The notes under the pieces are model-generated. The model was given only the letters and a program-made list of their open reading frames with translations, ran no database searches and was not told where the DNA came from. Both the position numbers and the translations under genes were made by a program. 64,000 nt of DNA from an uncultured Paracoccaceae bacterium (GTDB lineage Bacteria > Pseudomonadota > Alphaproteobacteria > Rhodobacterales > Rhodobacteraceae): contig CANMQO010000001.1 of NCBI GenBank assembly GCA_947500055.1, forward strand, positions 186,001 through 250,000, written 5' to 3'. Positions 26,015 through 35,032 of this stretch are shown here, piece by piece. The stretch's first letter is position 1, and each line of letters begins with the position of its first letter.

Positions 26015-27370
26015 ATGACATTCGACTATGATCTTTTTGTGATCGGTGGCGGCTCCGGCGGGGTGCGGGCCGCACGGGTTGCTGCGGCCACGGGCGCCAA
26101 GGTGGCCCTGGCAGAAGAATATCGGATGGGTGGCACCTGCGTGATCCGGGGCTGCGTGCCAAAGAAACTGATGGTCTTTGCATCCGGTTATTCAGAGATG
26201 TTCGATGACGCCCGCGCCTATGGTTGGGACCTGACCGACGGACCATTTGACTGGACGCGCTTTCGCACCAAGCTGCATGCTGAGCTTGACCGTCTTGAAG
26301 GCATTTATCGCAAATTGCTTGATGGTTCTGACGTGGAAATCTTTGACACGCGTGCCACGGTCAAGGACCCGCACACTGTGACAACGGCGGATGGGCGCGA
26401 CATCACCGCAAAGCATATCCTGGTGGCAACCGGCGGTCGACCGGTTGTGCCGGATATGCCGGGGGCGGAACATGGGATCACGTCCAACGATATTTTCCTG
26501 CTGGACCAGATGCCGAAATCCATCCTGATTGTCGGCGGAGGTTATATCGCGTCGGAATTCGCGGGCATCCTGAACGGGCTTGGGGTTGCGGTGACGCAGT
26601 TTTATCGCGGCGCACAAATCCTGCGGGGTTTTGATGATGAGGCCCGCGGCCTTGTTGCCGAAGGGATGCGCGAAAAAGGTGTCGATCTGCATCTTGGCAC
26701 CAATATTGTTGAGATGGAAAAGCGCGATGGCGGCATCTGGGTCAAGGCGACCAACGGCAACGAGGCGATCTATGATCAGGTGATGTTTGCCACCGGTCGG
26801 GCGCCCAATACCGATGGGATGGGGCTGGAAGACGCCGGCGTCGAACTTGGTCGCCAGGGTCAGATTGTGGTTGATGACTATAGCCAGACCAAAGTGCCAT
26901 CAATCTATGCCATTGGCGATGTGACCAACCGTGTGCAACTGACGCCTGTTGCAATTCGCGAAGGCATGGCATTTGTCGAAACCGTGTTCAAAGGCAACCC
27001 GACCAAGGTTGATCATGAACTGATCCCGTCTGCGGTCTTTACCCAGCCCGAGTTGGGCACCGTGGGCCTGACCGAGGAACAGGCGCGCGAGATCGAACCG
27101 GTTGAGGTTTACTGCACATCGTTCAAACCAATGAACCACGCCTTTGCGGGCCGCAGTGACAGGGTGTTGATGAAGCTTGTGGTCAGCGTCGCCAGCCGTA
27201 AAGTGTTGGGATGTCATATCGTCGCGGATCATGCGGGTGAGATGATCCAACTTGCGGGGATTGCGGTGAAAATGGGCGCAACGAAAGAGGATTTCGATCG
27301 GACGGTGGCCGTTCACCCCACAATGGCCGAGGAATTGGTGACCATGAAGGAACCGATGCGCACCGCTTGA
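26015..27370 (+). CDS. gor: Glutathione-disulfide reductase
   Basis: 451 residues. FAD-binding GGGSGGVRAARVAA near the N-terminus, redox-active disulfide in GGTCVIRGCVPKK (C-x4-C), NADPH-binding GGGYIASEFA near residue 172, and the C-terminal dimer-interface HPTMAEE with the active-site His. It keeps glutathione reduced using NADPH. It lies 24 bases after rpiA, an enzyme of the NADPH-generating pentose phosphate pathway. Confidence 0.94.
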   Translation: MTFDYDLFVIGGGSGGVRAARVAAATGAKVALAEEYRMGGTCVIRGCVPKKLMVFASGYSEMFDDARAYGWDLTDGPFDWTRFRTKLHAELDRLEGIYRKLLDGSDVEIFDTRATVKDPHTVTTADGRDITAKHILVATGGRPVVPDMPGAEHGITSNDIFLLDQMPKSILIVGGGYIASEFAGILNGLGVAVTQFYRGAQILRGFDDEARGLVAEGMREKGVDLHLGTNIVEMEKRDGGIWVKATNGNEAIYDQVMFATGRAPNTDGMGLEDAGVELGRQGQIVVDDYSQTKVPSIYAIGDVTNRVQLTPVAIREGMAFVETVFKGNPTKVDHELIPSAVFTQPELGTVGLTEEQAREIEPVEVYCTSFKPMNHAFAGRSDRVLMKLVVSVASRKVLGCHIVADHAGEMIQLAGIAVKMGATKEDFDRTVAVHPTMAEELVTMKEPMRTA

Positions 27371-27449
27371 TTTTGCATCTCAGAGCCACACGTGGCAAAA
27401 GGACGGCCCAACATGTCAGGGTCCCGAAAAAAGGAAGCACAGGAACACA

Positions 27450-28601
27450 ATGTCAGGAAACACGGGTGGCCCATGGGGCGGCGGCGGTAACAAAGGATCG
27501 GGCGGCGGTGATGATGACCGTGGCAATGGCGGGCGCAGGCCCGGCAGTGATGGTCCGAACATTCCCGAAATTGACGATCTGGTAAACAAGGGGCGCGAGC
27601 AATTGCGCGTCCTGATGGGCGGCGGCGGCGATGGCGGCAGCAGACGCGGTTCCGGCGGCGGCGGTGGTGGCCCACAGCTGACACGTGGCACGATCGGGCT
27701 GGGTATTCTGGGCGCGGTGGCACTTTGGCTCTTTGCGTCGTTCTACACAGTGAAACCCGAAGAACAGTCCGTTGAACTGCTGCTGGGGCGCTATAGCCAG
27801 ACCGGTGGGCCGGGCCTGAACTTTGCACCCTGGCCGATTGTCAGCCGTGAGGTGATCGCGGTGACCTCCGAACGCAATATCGACATCGGCACCAGCCGGG
27901 CCGGCATGGATGCGGGCCTGATGCTGACCGGCGATGAAAACATTGTTGATATCGACTTCCAGGTGGTCTGGAACATCACGGATTCGCAAAAATACCTGTT
28001 CAACCTCGCCAACCCGCCACAAACGATTGAGGCGGTGGCCGAGTCGGCGATGCGCGAAATCATCGCGCAATCCGAACTTGCGCCGATCCTGAACCGGGAT
28101 CGTGGGGCGATTGCCGATAACCTGCGCACGCTGATCCAGTCCACGCTCGATAGCTATGACAGTGGGGTGAACATCATCCGTGTGAACTTTGATAAAGCCG
28201 ATCCGCCTGATCCCGTTATTGACAGCTTCCGTCTTGTGCAGGATGCCGAACAGGAACGCGACCGGGTGCAGAACGTGGCCGACGCCTATGCCAACCGGGT
28301 TGTGGCCGAAGCGCGCGGTAACGCCGCACAGATTTTGGAAGAGGCCGAAGGTTATCGTGCTCAGGTCGTCAACGAGGCCGAGGGTGAAGCAAGTCGTTTC
28401 TCTGCCGTTTTGACAGAATACCAGAACGCGCCAGAGGTAACACGCAAACGACTTTATCTGGAAACCATGGAACAGGTTCTTGGCGGCGTCGATATCATCC
28501 TGCTCGACGACGTGCAGGGGGGTGGCCAAGGCGTTGTACCCTATCTGCCACTGAATGAACTACGTCGCACCGCGCCGACAAATGAAGGGACAAACCAATG
28601 A
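27450..28601 (+). CDS. hflK: FtsH protease activity modulator HflK
   Basis: 383 residues. A Gly/Arg-rich N-terminal region (SGNTGGPWGGGGNKGSGG) typical of HflK precedes one membrane helix (GILGAVALWLFASFYTV, ~77-93) and an SPFH/Band-7 domain (VKPEEQSVELLLGRY). With HflC it forms the large periplasmic HflKC cage around FtsH, the membrane AAA protease. The stop overlaps the hflC ATG by four bases. Long open frames on the opposite strand here are shadows caused by codon composition. Confidence 0.95.
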   Translation: MSGNTGGPWGGGGNKGSGGGDDDRGNGGRRPGSDGPNIPEIDDLVNKGREQLRVLMGGGGDGGSRRGSGGGGGGPQLTRGTIGLGILGAVALWLFASFYTVKPEEQSVELLLGRYSQTGGPGLNFAPWPIVSREVIAVTSERNIDIGTSRAGMDAGLMLTGDENIVDIDFQVVWNITDSQKYLFNLANPPQTIEAVAESAMREIIAQSELAPILNRDRGAIADNLRTLIQSTLDSYDSGVNIIRVNFDKADPPDPVIDSFRLVQDAEQERDRVQNVADAYANRVVAEARGNAAQILEEAEGYRAQVVNEAEGEASRFSAVLTEYQNAPEVTRKRLYLETMEQVLGGVDIILLDDVQGGGQGVVPYLPLNELRRTAPTNEGTNQ

Positions 28602-29479
28602 AGAAGTCAGCATTTCTTCTGCCCGTCATCGCGGTTGTCGTGATCGGGGCATTATCATCGGTCTTTATCGTCGACGAACGTGAAAAGGCGCTGGTCCTGC
28701 AATTTGGCCAGATCGTGAAGGTTCAGGAAGATCCGGGGCTGGGGTTCAAAATCCCGTTGATCCAGGAGGTTGTGCGTTATGATGACCGTATCCTGAGCCG
28801 TGATCTGGAACCGCTTGAGGTGACACCATCCGATGATCGTCGTCTGGTTGTTGACGCCTTTGCACGATATCGGATCGCGGATGTGGAGCAGTTCCGCCGG
28901 GCCGTTGGTGCAGGCGGGGAGGAGGCCGCAGCGCGCAGGCTTGATTCCATTCTGCGGGCCGAAACTCGTGAGGTGCTGGGTTCTGTATCGTCCAACGACA
29001 TTCTGTCGGTTGATCGTGCCGCACTTATGCTGCGCATCAGGAACTCCGCTATCGCCGAAGCCAATGCGCTGGGGCTTCAGGTGATCGACGTGCGCCTGAA
29101 ACGCACCGACCTGCCGACCGAAAACCTCAACGCGACTTACGAGCGGATGAAAGCCGAACGTGACCGCGAAGCGGCTGACGAAAAGGCCCGTGGTGAAGAA
29201 GCCGCGCAGCGGATCAGGGCGCAGGCCGACCGGACCGTGATCGAATTGGTGTCGGATGCTGAACGGCAATCCCAGATCATTCAGGGTGAGGCGGACGCAA
29301 GGCGAAACGCGATCTTTGCAGAAGCCTTTGGCGCTGATCCGGAATTCTTTGAATTCTACCGGTCAATGACAGCCTATCAACGGTCGCTGAGACCCGGCAA
29401 TTCCACCATGGTTTTGTCGCCGGATAGCGAATTCTTTAACTACCTGAAATCCGATCAGGGCTCCGCTGCCAGCCAGTAA
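28598..29479 (+). CDS. hflC: FtsH protease activity modulator HflC
   Basis: 293 residues, N-terminal membrane helix (LLPVIAVVVIGALSSVFIV), then the SPFH domain (DEREKALVLQFGQIVKVQEDPGL) and a coiled-coil stretch rich in Arg/Glu/Ala (KAERDREAADEKARGEEAAQ). Partner of HflK in the FtsH-regulating membrane complex. ATGA overlap with hflK; a strong terminator lies 17 bases after the stop. Confidence 0.95.
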   Translation: MKKSAFLLPVIAVVVIGALSSVFIVDEREKALVLQFGQIVKVQEDPGLGFKIPLIQEVVRYDDRILSRDLEPLEVTPSDDRRLVVDAFARYRIADVEQFRRAVGAGGEEAAARRLDSILRAETREVLGSVSSNDILSVDRAALMLRIRNSAIAEANALGLQVIDVRLKRTDLPTENLNATYERMKAERDREAADEKARGEEAAQRIRAQADRTVIELVSDAERQSQIIQGEADARRNAIFAEAFGADPEFFEFYRSMTAYQRSLRPGNSTMVLSPDSEFFNYLKSDQGSAASQ

Positions 29480-29495
29480 GCCTTGCTTTGGAACG

Positions 29496-29531
29496 AAAAA
29501 AGGGCGCAGGGAAATCTCTGCGCCCCTTTTT
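29496..29531. terminator. Bidirectional rho-independent terminator between hflC and bhcD
   Basis: GGGCGCAG pairs with CTGCGCCC around a short loop. A-runs precede the stem and T-runs follow it, so it works on both strands and separates the convergent hflKC and bhc transcripts. Confidence 0.88.
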
Positions 29532-29540
29532 CGTGGCGGG

Positions 29541-30506
29541 TCAGAAATCGACCTCGATTGCGACACCTTGTTCGACCGCCCGATCTACGATGGACGATGC
29601 CACCGCAAGGTCCTGCAACCCCACGCCGGTGCCATCGAATAGTGTGATTTCATCATCGCCGGTACGGCCCGGATGCCTGCCATTGATCACAGCGCCAATC
29701 TCGTGGATGTCATCGCGCTGTTTCAGCCCGGCGCTGACAGCATGCTGCGCCTCACCCAGTGTGACCGACTGCGCCACCTCGTCGGTAAAGACGGTGGCCT
29801 TGACAACCAAATCTGTTTCACACTCCTGCTTGCCAACCGTATCCGTGCCCATGCAGGCCACATGGGTGCCCGGGCTGATATGGGCGGCCCCGAAGATCGG
29901 CGAAAAGACGGAAGTGATCGAGATGACGACGTCGGCTTCGACCATACCATCGAGGCTGACTTCCTCGAACGGCACGCCTGCCTCTTCGGCGACCGCGGCC
30001 AGACCGGGCAGCATTTCGGGGTGGTAATTCCAGCCGATGACCTTCTCGAACGAGTGGGTTTCCAATGCCGCGCGAAGCTGGAACTTAGCCTGATGTCCCG
30101 CGCCGATCATGCCCATGACCTTTGCATCCTTGCGCGCCAGATGTTTGATCGACACCGATGATGCGGCTGCGGTGCGCAAGGCCGTCAGCAGATTGCCACC
30201 GACCATGGCGGCGACCGTGCCAGTGTCGGGGTCAAACAGGAACACGGTGGACTGGTGATTGATCAAACCGCGCTTTTCAAGGTTATGTGGCCAGTATCCA
30301 CCGGCCTTGAGGCCGAGCGCCATGCCCTTGCCATCAAAGCCCCCTTTGAAGCCATAAAGGGCCTCTTCATGGCCAATCGCCTCACGGATGACGGGAAAAT
30401 TACAGGCATCGCCAGCGGACATGGCGGCAAAGACCTGTTCGACGGCTGTAAACGCGTCAGCGCGGGTAAGGATATCCGCAATCGCGGCTTCGGGTACGAT
30501 GATCAT
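29541..30506 (-). CDS. bhcD: Iminosuccinate reductase of the beta-hydroxyaspartate cycle
   Basis: 321 residues of the ornithine cyclodeaminase/mu-crystallin family. The NAD(P)-binding motif is GMIGAGHQAKFQLRA near residue 132. Substrate-pocket stretches include GFKGGFDGKGMALGLKAGGYWP and MGTDTVGKQE. In the beta-hydroxyaspartate cycle this enzyme reduces iminosuccinate to aspartate, regenerating the amino donor for BhcA. The call depends on position: last gene of a bhcABCD order downstream of a divergent IclR gene. A large palindrome separates it from bhcC. Confidence 0.9.
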   Translation of the reverse strand: MIIVPEAAIADILTRADAFTAVEQVFAAMSAGDACNFPVIREAIGHEEALYGFKGGFDGKGMALGLKAGGYWPHNLEKRGLINHQSTVFLFDPDTGTVAAMVGGNLLTALRTAAASSVSIKHLARKDAKVMGMIGAGHQAKFQLRAALETHSFEKVIGWNYHPEMLPGLAAVAEEAGVPFEEVSLDGMVEADVVISITSVFSPIFGAAHISPGTHVACMGTDTVGKQECETDLVVKATVFTDEVAQSVTLGEAQHAVSAGLKQRDDIHEIGAVINGRHPGRTGDDEITLFDGTGVGLQDLAVASSIVDRAVEQGVAIEVDF

Positions 30507-30536
30507 GGTGATGTTTCCGGTATTGAGTGCAACGCG

Positions 30537-30594
30537 TCCCGGGCTTGACCCGGGACCTCATGGTTGACGTGGAGGCCCCGGGTCAAGCCCGGGG
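30537..30594. repeat. REP-like long palindrome between bhcC and bhcD
   Basis: Two 23-base arms (30537-30559 and 30572-30594) built on CCCGGGCTTGACCCGGG and its complement face each other across about 12 bases, with very few mismatches. Each arm is itself palindromic around the CTTGA core. The CCCGGG-CTTGA-CCCGGG motif is a familiar alphaproteobacterial intergenic repeat. It may attenuate transcription into bhcD or protect the upstream mRNA end. Confidence 0.82.
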
Positions 30595-30603
30595 CGGGTG
30601 TTT

Positions 30604-31767
30604 CTAATACGCCTTGCCGCGCGCAGAGACGGGCCAGAGCGTTTCGACCTTCCCGTTCCGCACACCCACATACCACTCATGCACGTTGCAGGTCGGGTCG
30701 CAGTGACCGGGCACCAGCTTCAGCTTGTCGTTCACCTTCAGCACCCCGTCAGGGTCGGCCACCACGCCATGCTCATCCGAGCATTTGACATATTCCACAT
30801 CCGTGCGGCCATAGATCGTGGGTAGACCACTGTCGACAGACTGCGCCTTCAGCCCCGCATCCACGATGGCCTTGTCGGCCTTGGCGTGGCTCATAACGCT
30901 CGTCAGGATGAACAGCGCGTTTTCCCACTCATTCTCGTCGATCCGGTTGCCATCCTTGTCGAGGATACGACCATAGTCTGCGTCCATGAACGCATAGGAC
31001 CCGCACTGGAGTTCATTGAACACGCCGGAGTTGCTTTCGAAATAATAGGAGCCTGTCCCGCCACCGCCAACGATTTCGCTTTCGATTCCTTCGGCCTTCA
31101 GCATCTCCAGCGTTTCGCGCACCTGATCGATGGCGATCTGGGTTTTGCCCTGACGGTCCTCGTAGGAATCAAGGTGCTGCATGGCCCCCTGATAGGCCTG
31201 AATGCCTGCGTATTTCAGACCCGGGGCGGCATCGATGGCTTTCGCCAGATCAACGACCGGCTGGCCGTATTGTACACCGCAACGCCCCGCGCCCACGTCG
31301 ATTTCCACAAGGCATTCGATGGTTGTGCCATGCTTTTGTGCGGCGGCTGATAGATCGGCCACATTGTCCATATCGTCGACGCAGCAGATCGTGCGCGCGC
31401 CCAGTTTGGGCATCCGGGCCAGACGGTCGATCTTGGCCGGGTCACGTACCTGATTGCTGACCAGCACATCCTTGATCCCGCCACGGGCAAAAACCTCAGC
31501 CTCGCTCACCTTCTGACAGCAGACGCCGACAGACCCGCCCAATTTTTCTTGCAGCAGGGCCACATCAACGGATTTATGCATCTTGCCATGGACCCGATGG
31601 CGCATGCCGTGGGCTTTGGCGTAATCGCCCATCTTCTTGATGTTGCGTTCCAGCGCATCGAGATCCAGCACAAGGCAGGGGGTCTGGATATCGGCCTCGT
31701 CCATGCCCGGGATGGCGGGGACGTCATAGCCGACTTCAAGGTTCTTGAGGTTGCTCATATCGTTCAT
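30604..31767 (-). CDS. bhcC: Beta-hydroxyaspartate aldolase
   Basis: 387 residues. The start at 31767 (MNDMSNLKNLEVGYD) has AAGGAG about six bases upstream. Alanine-racemase-fold PLP enzyme of the D-threonine aldolase family: RHRVHGKMHKS holds the PLP lysine, and the C-terminal VPGHCDPTCNVHEW holds the metal ligands. In the cycle it condenses glycine and glyoxylate to (2R,3S)-beta-hydroxyaspartate. It lies 11 bases after bhcB. The longer open frame upstream is a shadow of bhcB. Confidence 0.92.
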   Translation of the reverse strand: MNDMSNLKNLEVGYDVPAIPGMDEADIQTPCLVLDLDALERNIKKMGDYAKAHGMRHRVHGKMHKSVDVALLQEKLGGSVGVCCQKVSEAEVFARGGIKDVLVSNQVRDPAKIDRLARMPKLGARTICCVDDMDNVADLSAAAQKHGTTIECLVEIDVGAGRCGVQYGQPVVDLAKAIDAAPGLKYAGIQAYQGAMQHLDSYEDRQGKTQIAIDQVRETLEMLKAEGIESEIVGGGGTGSYYFESNSGVFNELQCGSYAFMDADYGRILDKDGNRIDENEWENALFILTSVMSHAKADKAIVDAGLKAQSVDSGLPTIYGRTDVEYVKCSDEHGVVADPDGVLKVNDKLKLVPGHCDPTCNVHEWYVGVRNGKVETLWPVSARGKAY

Positions 31768-31778
31768 GTTCTTCTCCT

Positions 31779-32750
31779 TCAGCCTTGCATCCAAGGCAGT
31801 TTGTCCAGATCGACGTTGCCGCCGGTGATGATTACGCCAACGCGCTTGCCGGCAAAGCGGTCGTTGTTTTTCAGAATTGTCGCCAGGGGTACGGCACTGC
31901 TGGGCTCCATCACGATCCGCAGATGCTTCCATGTGATTTTCATCGCCGCGACGATTTCTTCCTCCGACGCGGTCAGGATGTCGGTCACATGGTTCGATAC
32001 GAAATGCCAGGTGCGTTCCTTGAGCGGGACCAAGAGGCCATCTGCGATGGTTTTCGGCGCATCATCGGCGATGATGTAGCCCGCCTTGAAACTGCGATAG
32101 GCGTCGTCGGCTTGTTTGGGCTCGGATGCGATGATCTGCACCTCTGGCGCGAGGGTCGACAGGGTCAGGCAAGTGCCTGAAATCATGCCGCCACCGCCGA
32201 TCGGGGCGACCATCATGTCCAGCCCATCGACCTGTTCCATGAATTCCTTCGAACAGGTCCCTTGGCCCGCAATCACGCGAGGGTCGTTGTAGGGGTGGAC
32301 GAAATCGCCGCCGCTTGCCGCCTGCACCCGGGCGAATGTTTCCTCGCGCGATGTCGTGGATGGTTCACACTCCGTGATCACCCCGCCATAGCGGCGCACC
32401 GTGTCTTTCTTGGTCTGCGGTGCGGTGCGCGGCATCACCACGTTGCAAGGAATGCCCCGGCGCATCGCTGCATAGCTGAGGCATGATGCATGGTTGCCCG
32501 ATGAATGGGTTGCCACGCCTTTCCTGGCCTGCTCGTCGCTCAACCCGAAAACGGCATTCGTGGCACCCCGCACCTTGAACGCGCCGGGTTCCTGAAAGTT
32601 CTCGCATTTGAAAAACAGCTCGGCCCCCGTCAGCTCATTCAGATAGGCGGATGTGCGGATCGGCGTGCGGTTGATATGCGGCTTGATCCGCTCATGCGCA
32701 TCCAGCATGTCCTGATAGGTCGGGATATACATGTCAGTGGCGTCTTTCAT
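31779..32750 (-). CDS. bhcB: Beta-hydroxyaspartate dehydratase
   Basis: 323 residues of the serine/threonine dehydratase (fold-type II PLP) family. FFKCENFQEPGAFKVRGA carries the PLP lysine, THSSGNHASC is the substrate/phosphate loop, and GGGGMISG binds the PLP phosphate. In the cycle it dehydrates beta-hydroxyaspartate to iminosuccinate. Its ATG overlaps the bhcA stop (TAATG), so the two are translationally coupled. Without the cluster it would be called a threonine dehydratase. Confidence 0.92.
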   Translation of the reverse strand: MKDATDMYIPTYQDMLDAHERIKPHINRTPIRTSAYLNELTGAELFFKCENFQEPGAFKVRGATNAVFGLSDEQARKGVATHSSGNHASCLSYAAMRRGIPCNVVMPRTAPQTKKDTVRRYGGVITECEPSTTSREETFARVQAASGGDFVHPYNDPRVIAGQGTCSKEFMEQVDGLDMMVAPIGGGGMISGTCLTLSTLAPEVQIIASEPKQADDAYRSFKAGYIIADDAPKTIADGLLVPLKERTWHFVSNHVTDILTASEEEIVAAMKITWKHLRIVMEPSSAVPLATILKNNDRFAGKRVGVIITGGNVDLDKLPWMQG

Positions 32751-33940
32751 TACGCTGCATCCTTGAGCGTTTGGGTCGTGTTGCCGCGATAGTAATCCTG
32801 TGCCGCAGCCACGCCGGAGCCCAGTTTAATGTCGAGGCCCAGATCAGCCATGCACATTTCTGCCGTGGCGATCCCGGACAGGGCCATGACGTCGGTCATG
32901 CTGCCCAGATGCCCGATGCGGAACACCTTGCCAGCCACCTCTCCAAGTCCGGTGCCAAAGGCGACACCGTATTTTTCGGCCGCATGGCTGACGATGTCAG
33001 AGGCGTTGAAGCCCTCCGGCGTCAAAATAGCACTGACCGTGTCCGATTGCACATCGGGGTTTGCGGCGCAGAGCTCCAGGCCCCAGGCATCCACTGCCGT
33101 CCGTACGCCAGACGCGATGCGATGATGGCGGGCGAAGACGTTATCGAGGCCTTCCCCCAACAGGGTTTCGGTGGCCAGCAACAACCCGTTCATCAGGCCC
33201 ACGGCAGGGGTGTAGGGATAGGCATTGGCGGCATAGCCTGCCGTCATGTCATTGATATCAAAGAAGGTGCGGGGGAGTTTGGCGGTCTTGGTTGCATCCA
33301 GTGCGCGCTGGCTGAACCCAACAATAGCAAGGCCGGCAGGCAGCATGAAACCTTTTTGCGAGCCGGTCACCGCAACATCAACGCCCCATGTGTCGAACTG
33401 GAAATCCATCGACGCGATGGAACTGACCCCGTCAACAAACAACATCGCGGGATGGTCCGCCGCGTCTATCGCGTTGCGGATGGCGCGGATGTCGGATTTC
33501 ACACCCGTGGCCGTCTCATTATGGGTTGCCAGGACGGCTTTGATCGCATGGCTGGTGTCGGCCATAAGCGCCCCGGCCATTTCACCAGCGGGGATACCAT
33601 GGCCCCAAGACGTTTCGATAATCTGAACGTCCAGCCCGTGGCGCTGGCACATGTCGATCCATTTCTGGCTGAACATCCCATTGCGGCAGGCGAGCACCTT
33701 GTCACCGGGGGACAGTGTGTTTGTCAGCGCCGTTTCCCAACCGCCAGTGCCGGTGGAGGGGAAGATGAAGATCTCGGCTGTTTCGGATTTCAAAATCTGC
33801 TGCAGATTGGCGCGCACCGGGTGCAGGATCTGGCCGAAAAGCGGTGACCGATGGTCGATCGTGGGCATGTCACAGGCCTTGCGGATCGCTTCCGGCATGT
33901 TGGTTGGGCCGGGGATGAATACGGGGTTCTGAAAGCTCAT
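32750..33940 (-). CDS. bhcA: Aspartate-glyoxylate aminotransferase
   Basis: 396 residues from MSFQNPVFIPGPTNMPE at 33940; AGGAGAG lies about six bases upstream, and 26 further upstream codons are not conserved. Class V (fold-type I) aminotransferase of the alanine-glyoxylate type, with PLP lysine in TGSQKGFMLPAGLAIV and STGTGGWE near residue 70. It transaminates glyoxylate to glycine with aspartate as donor, giving oxaloacetate, the product of the cycle. First gene of the bhcABCD transcript. Confidence 0.92.
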   Translation of the reverse strand: MSFQNPVFIPGPTNMPEAIRKACDMPTIDHRSPLFGQILHPVRANLQQILKSETAEIFIFPSTGTGGWETALTNTLSPGDKVLACRNGMFSQKWIDMCQRHGLDVQIIETSWGHGIPAGEMAGALMADTSHAIKAVLATHNETATGVKSDIRAIRNAIDAADHPAMLFVDGVSSIASMDFQFDTWGVDVAVTGSQKGFMLPAGLAIVGFSQRALDATKTAKLPRTFFDINDMTAGYAANAYPYTPAVGLMNGLLLATETLLGEGLDNVFARHHRIASGVRTAVDAWGLELCAANPDVQSDTVSAILTPEGFNASDIVSHAAEKYGVAFGTGLGEVAGKVFRIGHLGSMTDVMALSGIATAEMCMADLGLDIKLGSGVAAAQDYYRGNTTQTLKDAA

Positions 33941-34002
33941 CGGTCTCTCCTGCGTTAGGTTGTGGGTTTTTTGGCAGATGTTCTCCCACCGCTCAATTTT
34001 TT

Positions 34003-34088
34003 TGAAATTGGGTTTCATAAAGCGTACATTGCGGGAAATCGTTTATTGTCAGGCGCTTGTATTTTTCATATCGTGAAACGACTTTTCA
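34003..34088. promoter_or_regulatory. Probable BhcR operator half-site array between bhcA and bhcR
   Basis: Within the divergent intergenic region, TGAAA-N5-TTTCA occurs at 34003-34017. At 34064-34088 TTTCA, TGAAA and TTTCA follow one another, each separated by five bases, so half-sites recur every ten bases (one helical turn). Fifteen-base palindromes of this kind suit IclR-type dimers, and BhcR, the IclR regulator of this pathway, is known to bind this promoter region and respond to glyoxylate. The exact sites are my inference. Confidence 0.65.
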
Positions 34089-34105
34089 CTATTGGGAGAG
34101 GATGT

Positions 34106-34933
34106 GTGGAAGATGATTCCAAGCGGGGCCGGGGCCGCCCGAAATCCTGGGATGACAAGGGGCAACAAAACACAATAAAATCGCTTGACCGGGCGTTGGA
34201 GGTGCTTATCGCGCTGGGCGATATGGGTGGTGGTACGTTGTCGGAAATCGCCGGCCAACTGAACCAGTCACCGGCCACCATCTACCGGGTTTTGCATACA
34301 TTTCAGCGACGTGGCTTTGCCGATTTTGATGATGACACGCAGGTCTGGCATATCGGTCCGACGGCGTTTCTGACGGGGGCGCATTTTCTGCGACGCACGT
34401 CACTGGTTGAGCGGGCGCGCCCGGTGATGCGCGATCTGATGGAGGCGACGGGTGAGACGGCGAATTTGGGGATTGAGCGTGACGGGCAGGTGTTGTTCCT
34501 GGGGCAGGTGGAAACACAAGCGACGATCAGGGCGTTTTTTCCGCCGGGCACGTCTTCCGCCATGCACGCGTCTGGCATTGGCAAGGCGCTATTGAGCCGA
34601 ATGGACGACGCCCGCCAACGGCAGGTGCTGGCTGCAAGCAAGCTGGAACAGTTCACCCCCTATACGCTGACTGATCCCGAGGCGATGATTGCCGACCTGA
34701 ATGCGGCGAAGGAACGCGGCTATGCTATTGATGGGGAAGAGAAAAACATCGGAATGCGCTGCATCGCTGCGCCCGTGTTCAATGTGTTCGGCGAGGCCGT
34801 GGCCGGTATCTCGGTTTCCGGGCCCACGACGCGGATCACCGACGCGCGGATCACCGCGCTGGCCGAACCGGTCATGCAGGCCGCTGATCGGCTGACCCGA
34901 GCAATTGGCGGCAAGGGGCGACCTGCGGGGTGA
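34106..34933 (+). CDS. bhcR: IclR-family regulator of the beta-hydroxyaspartate cycle
   Basis: 275 residues from a GTG at 34106 with GGGAGAGG five bases upstream. An Arg-rich start (DDSKRGRGRPKSW) precedes a winged helix (SLDRALEVLIALGDMGG, then LSEIAGQLNQSPATIYRVLHTF), and the C-terminal IclR effector domain follows (TGETANLGIERDGQVLFLGQ, then HASGIGKALLS). It lies divergent from bhcA, as in other bhc clusters. BhcR responds to glyoxylate in studied relatives. Confidence 0.9.
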   Translation: MEDDSKRGRGRPKSWDDKGQQNTIKSLDRALEVLIALGDMGGGTLSEIAGQLNQSPATIYRVLHTFQRRGFADFDDDTQVWHIGPTAFLTGAHFLRRTSLVERARPVMRDLMEATGETANLGIERDGQVLFLGQVETQATIRAFFPPGTSSAMHASGIGKALLSRMDDARQRQVLAASKLEQFTPYTLTDPEAMIADLNAAKERGYAIDGEEKNIGMRCIAAPVFNVFGEAVAGISVSGPTTRITDARITALAEPVMQAADRLTRAIGGKGRPAG

Positions 34934-35032
34934 GGCAACGAGCGGTGGGGTGCGCACGGTGGTCGTTGGAGGCGCGACACCCGAAGAGGGGCGGATCATA
35001 TGTTAATGCAGGTTTTGCAGGCCGGATGGCCG

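Noticed and set aside
27453-28529. 358-codon minus-strand open frame antisense to hflK
   Set aside because: It is a composition shadow of a well-supported gene, with no ribosome site and no family resemblance.
32771-33847. 358-codon plus-strand open frame antisense to bhcA
   Set aside because: Shadow; the bhcA frame has clear motifs and operon context.
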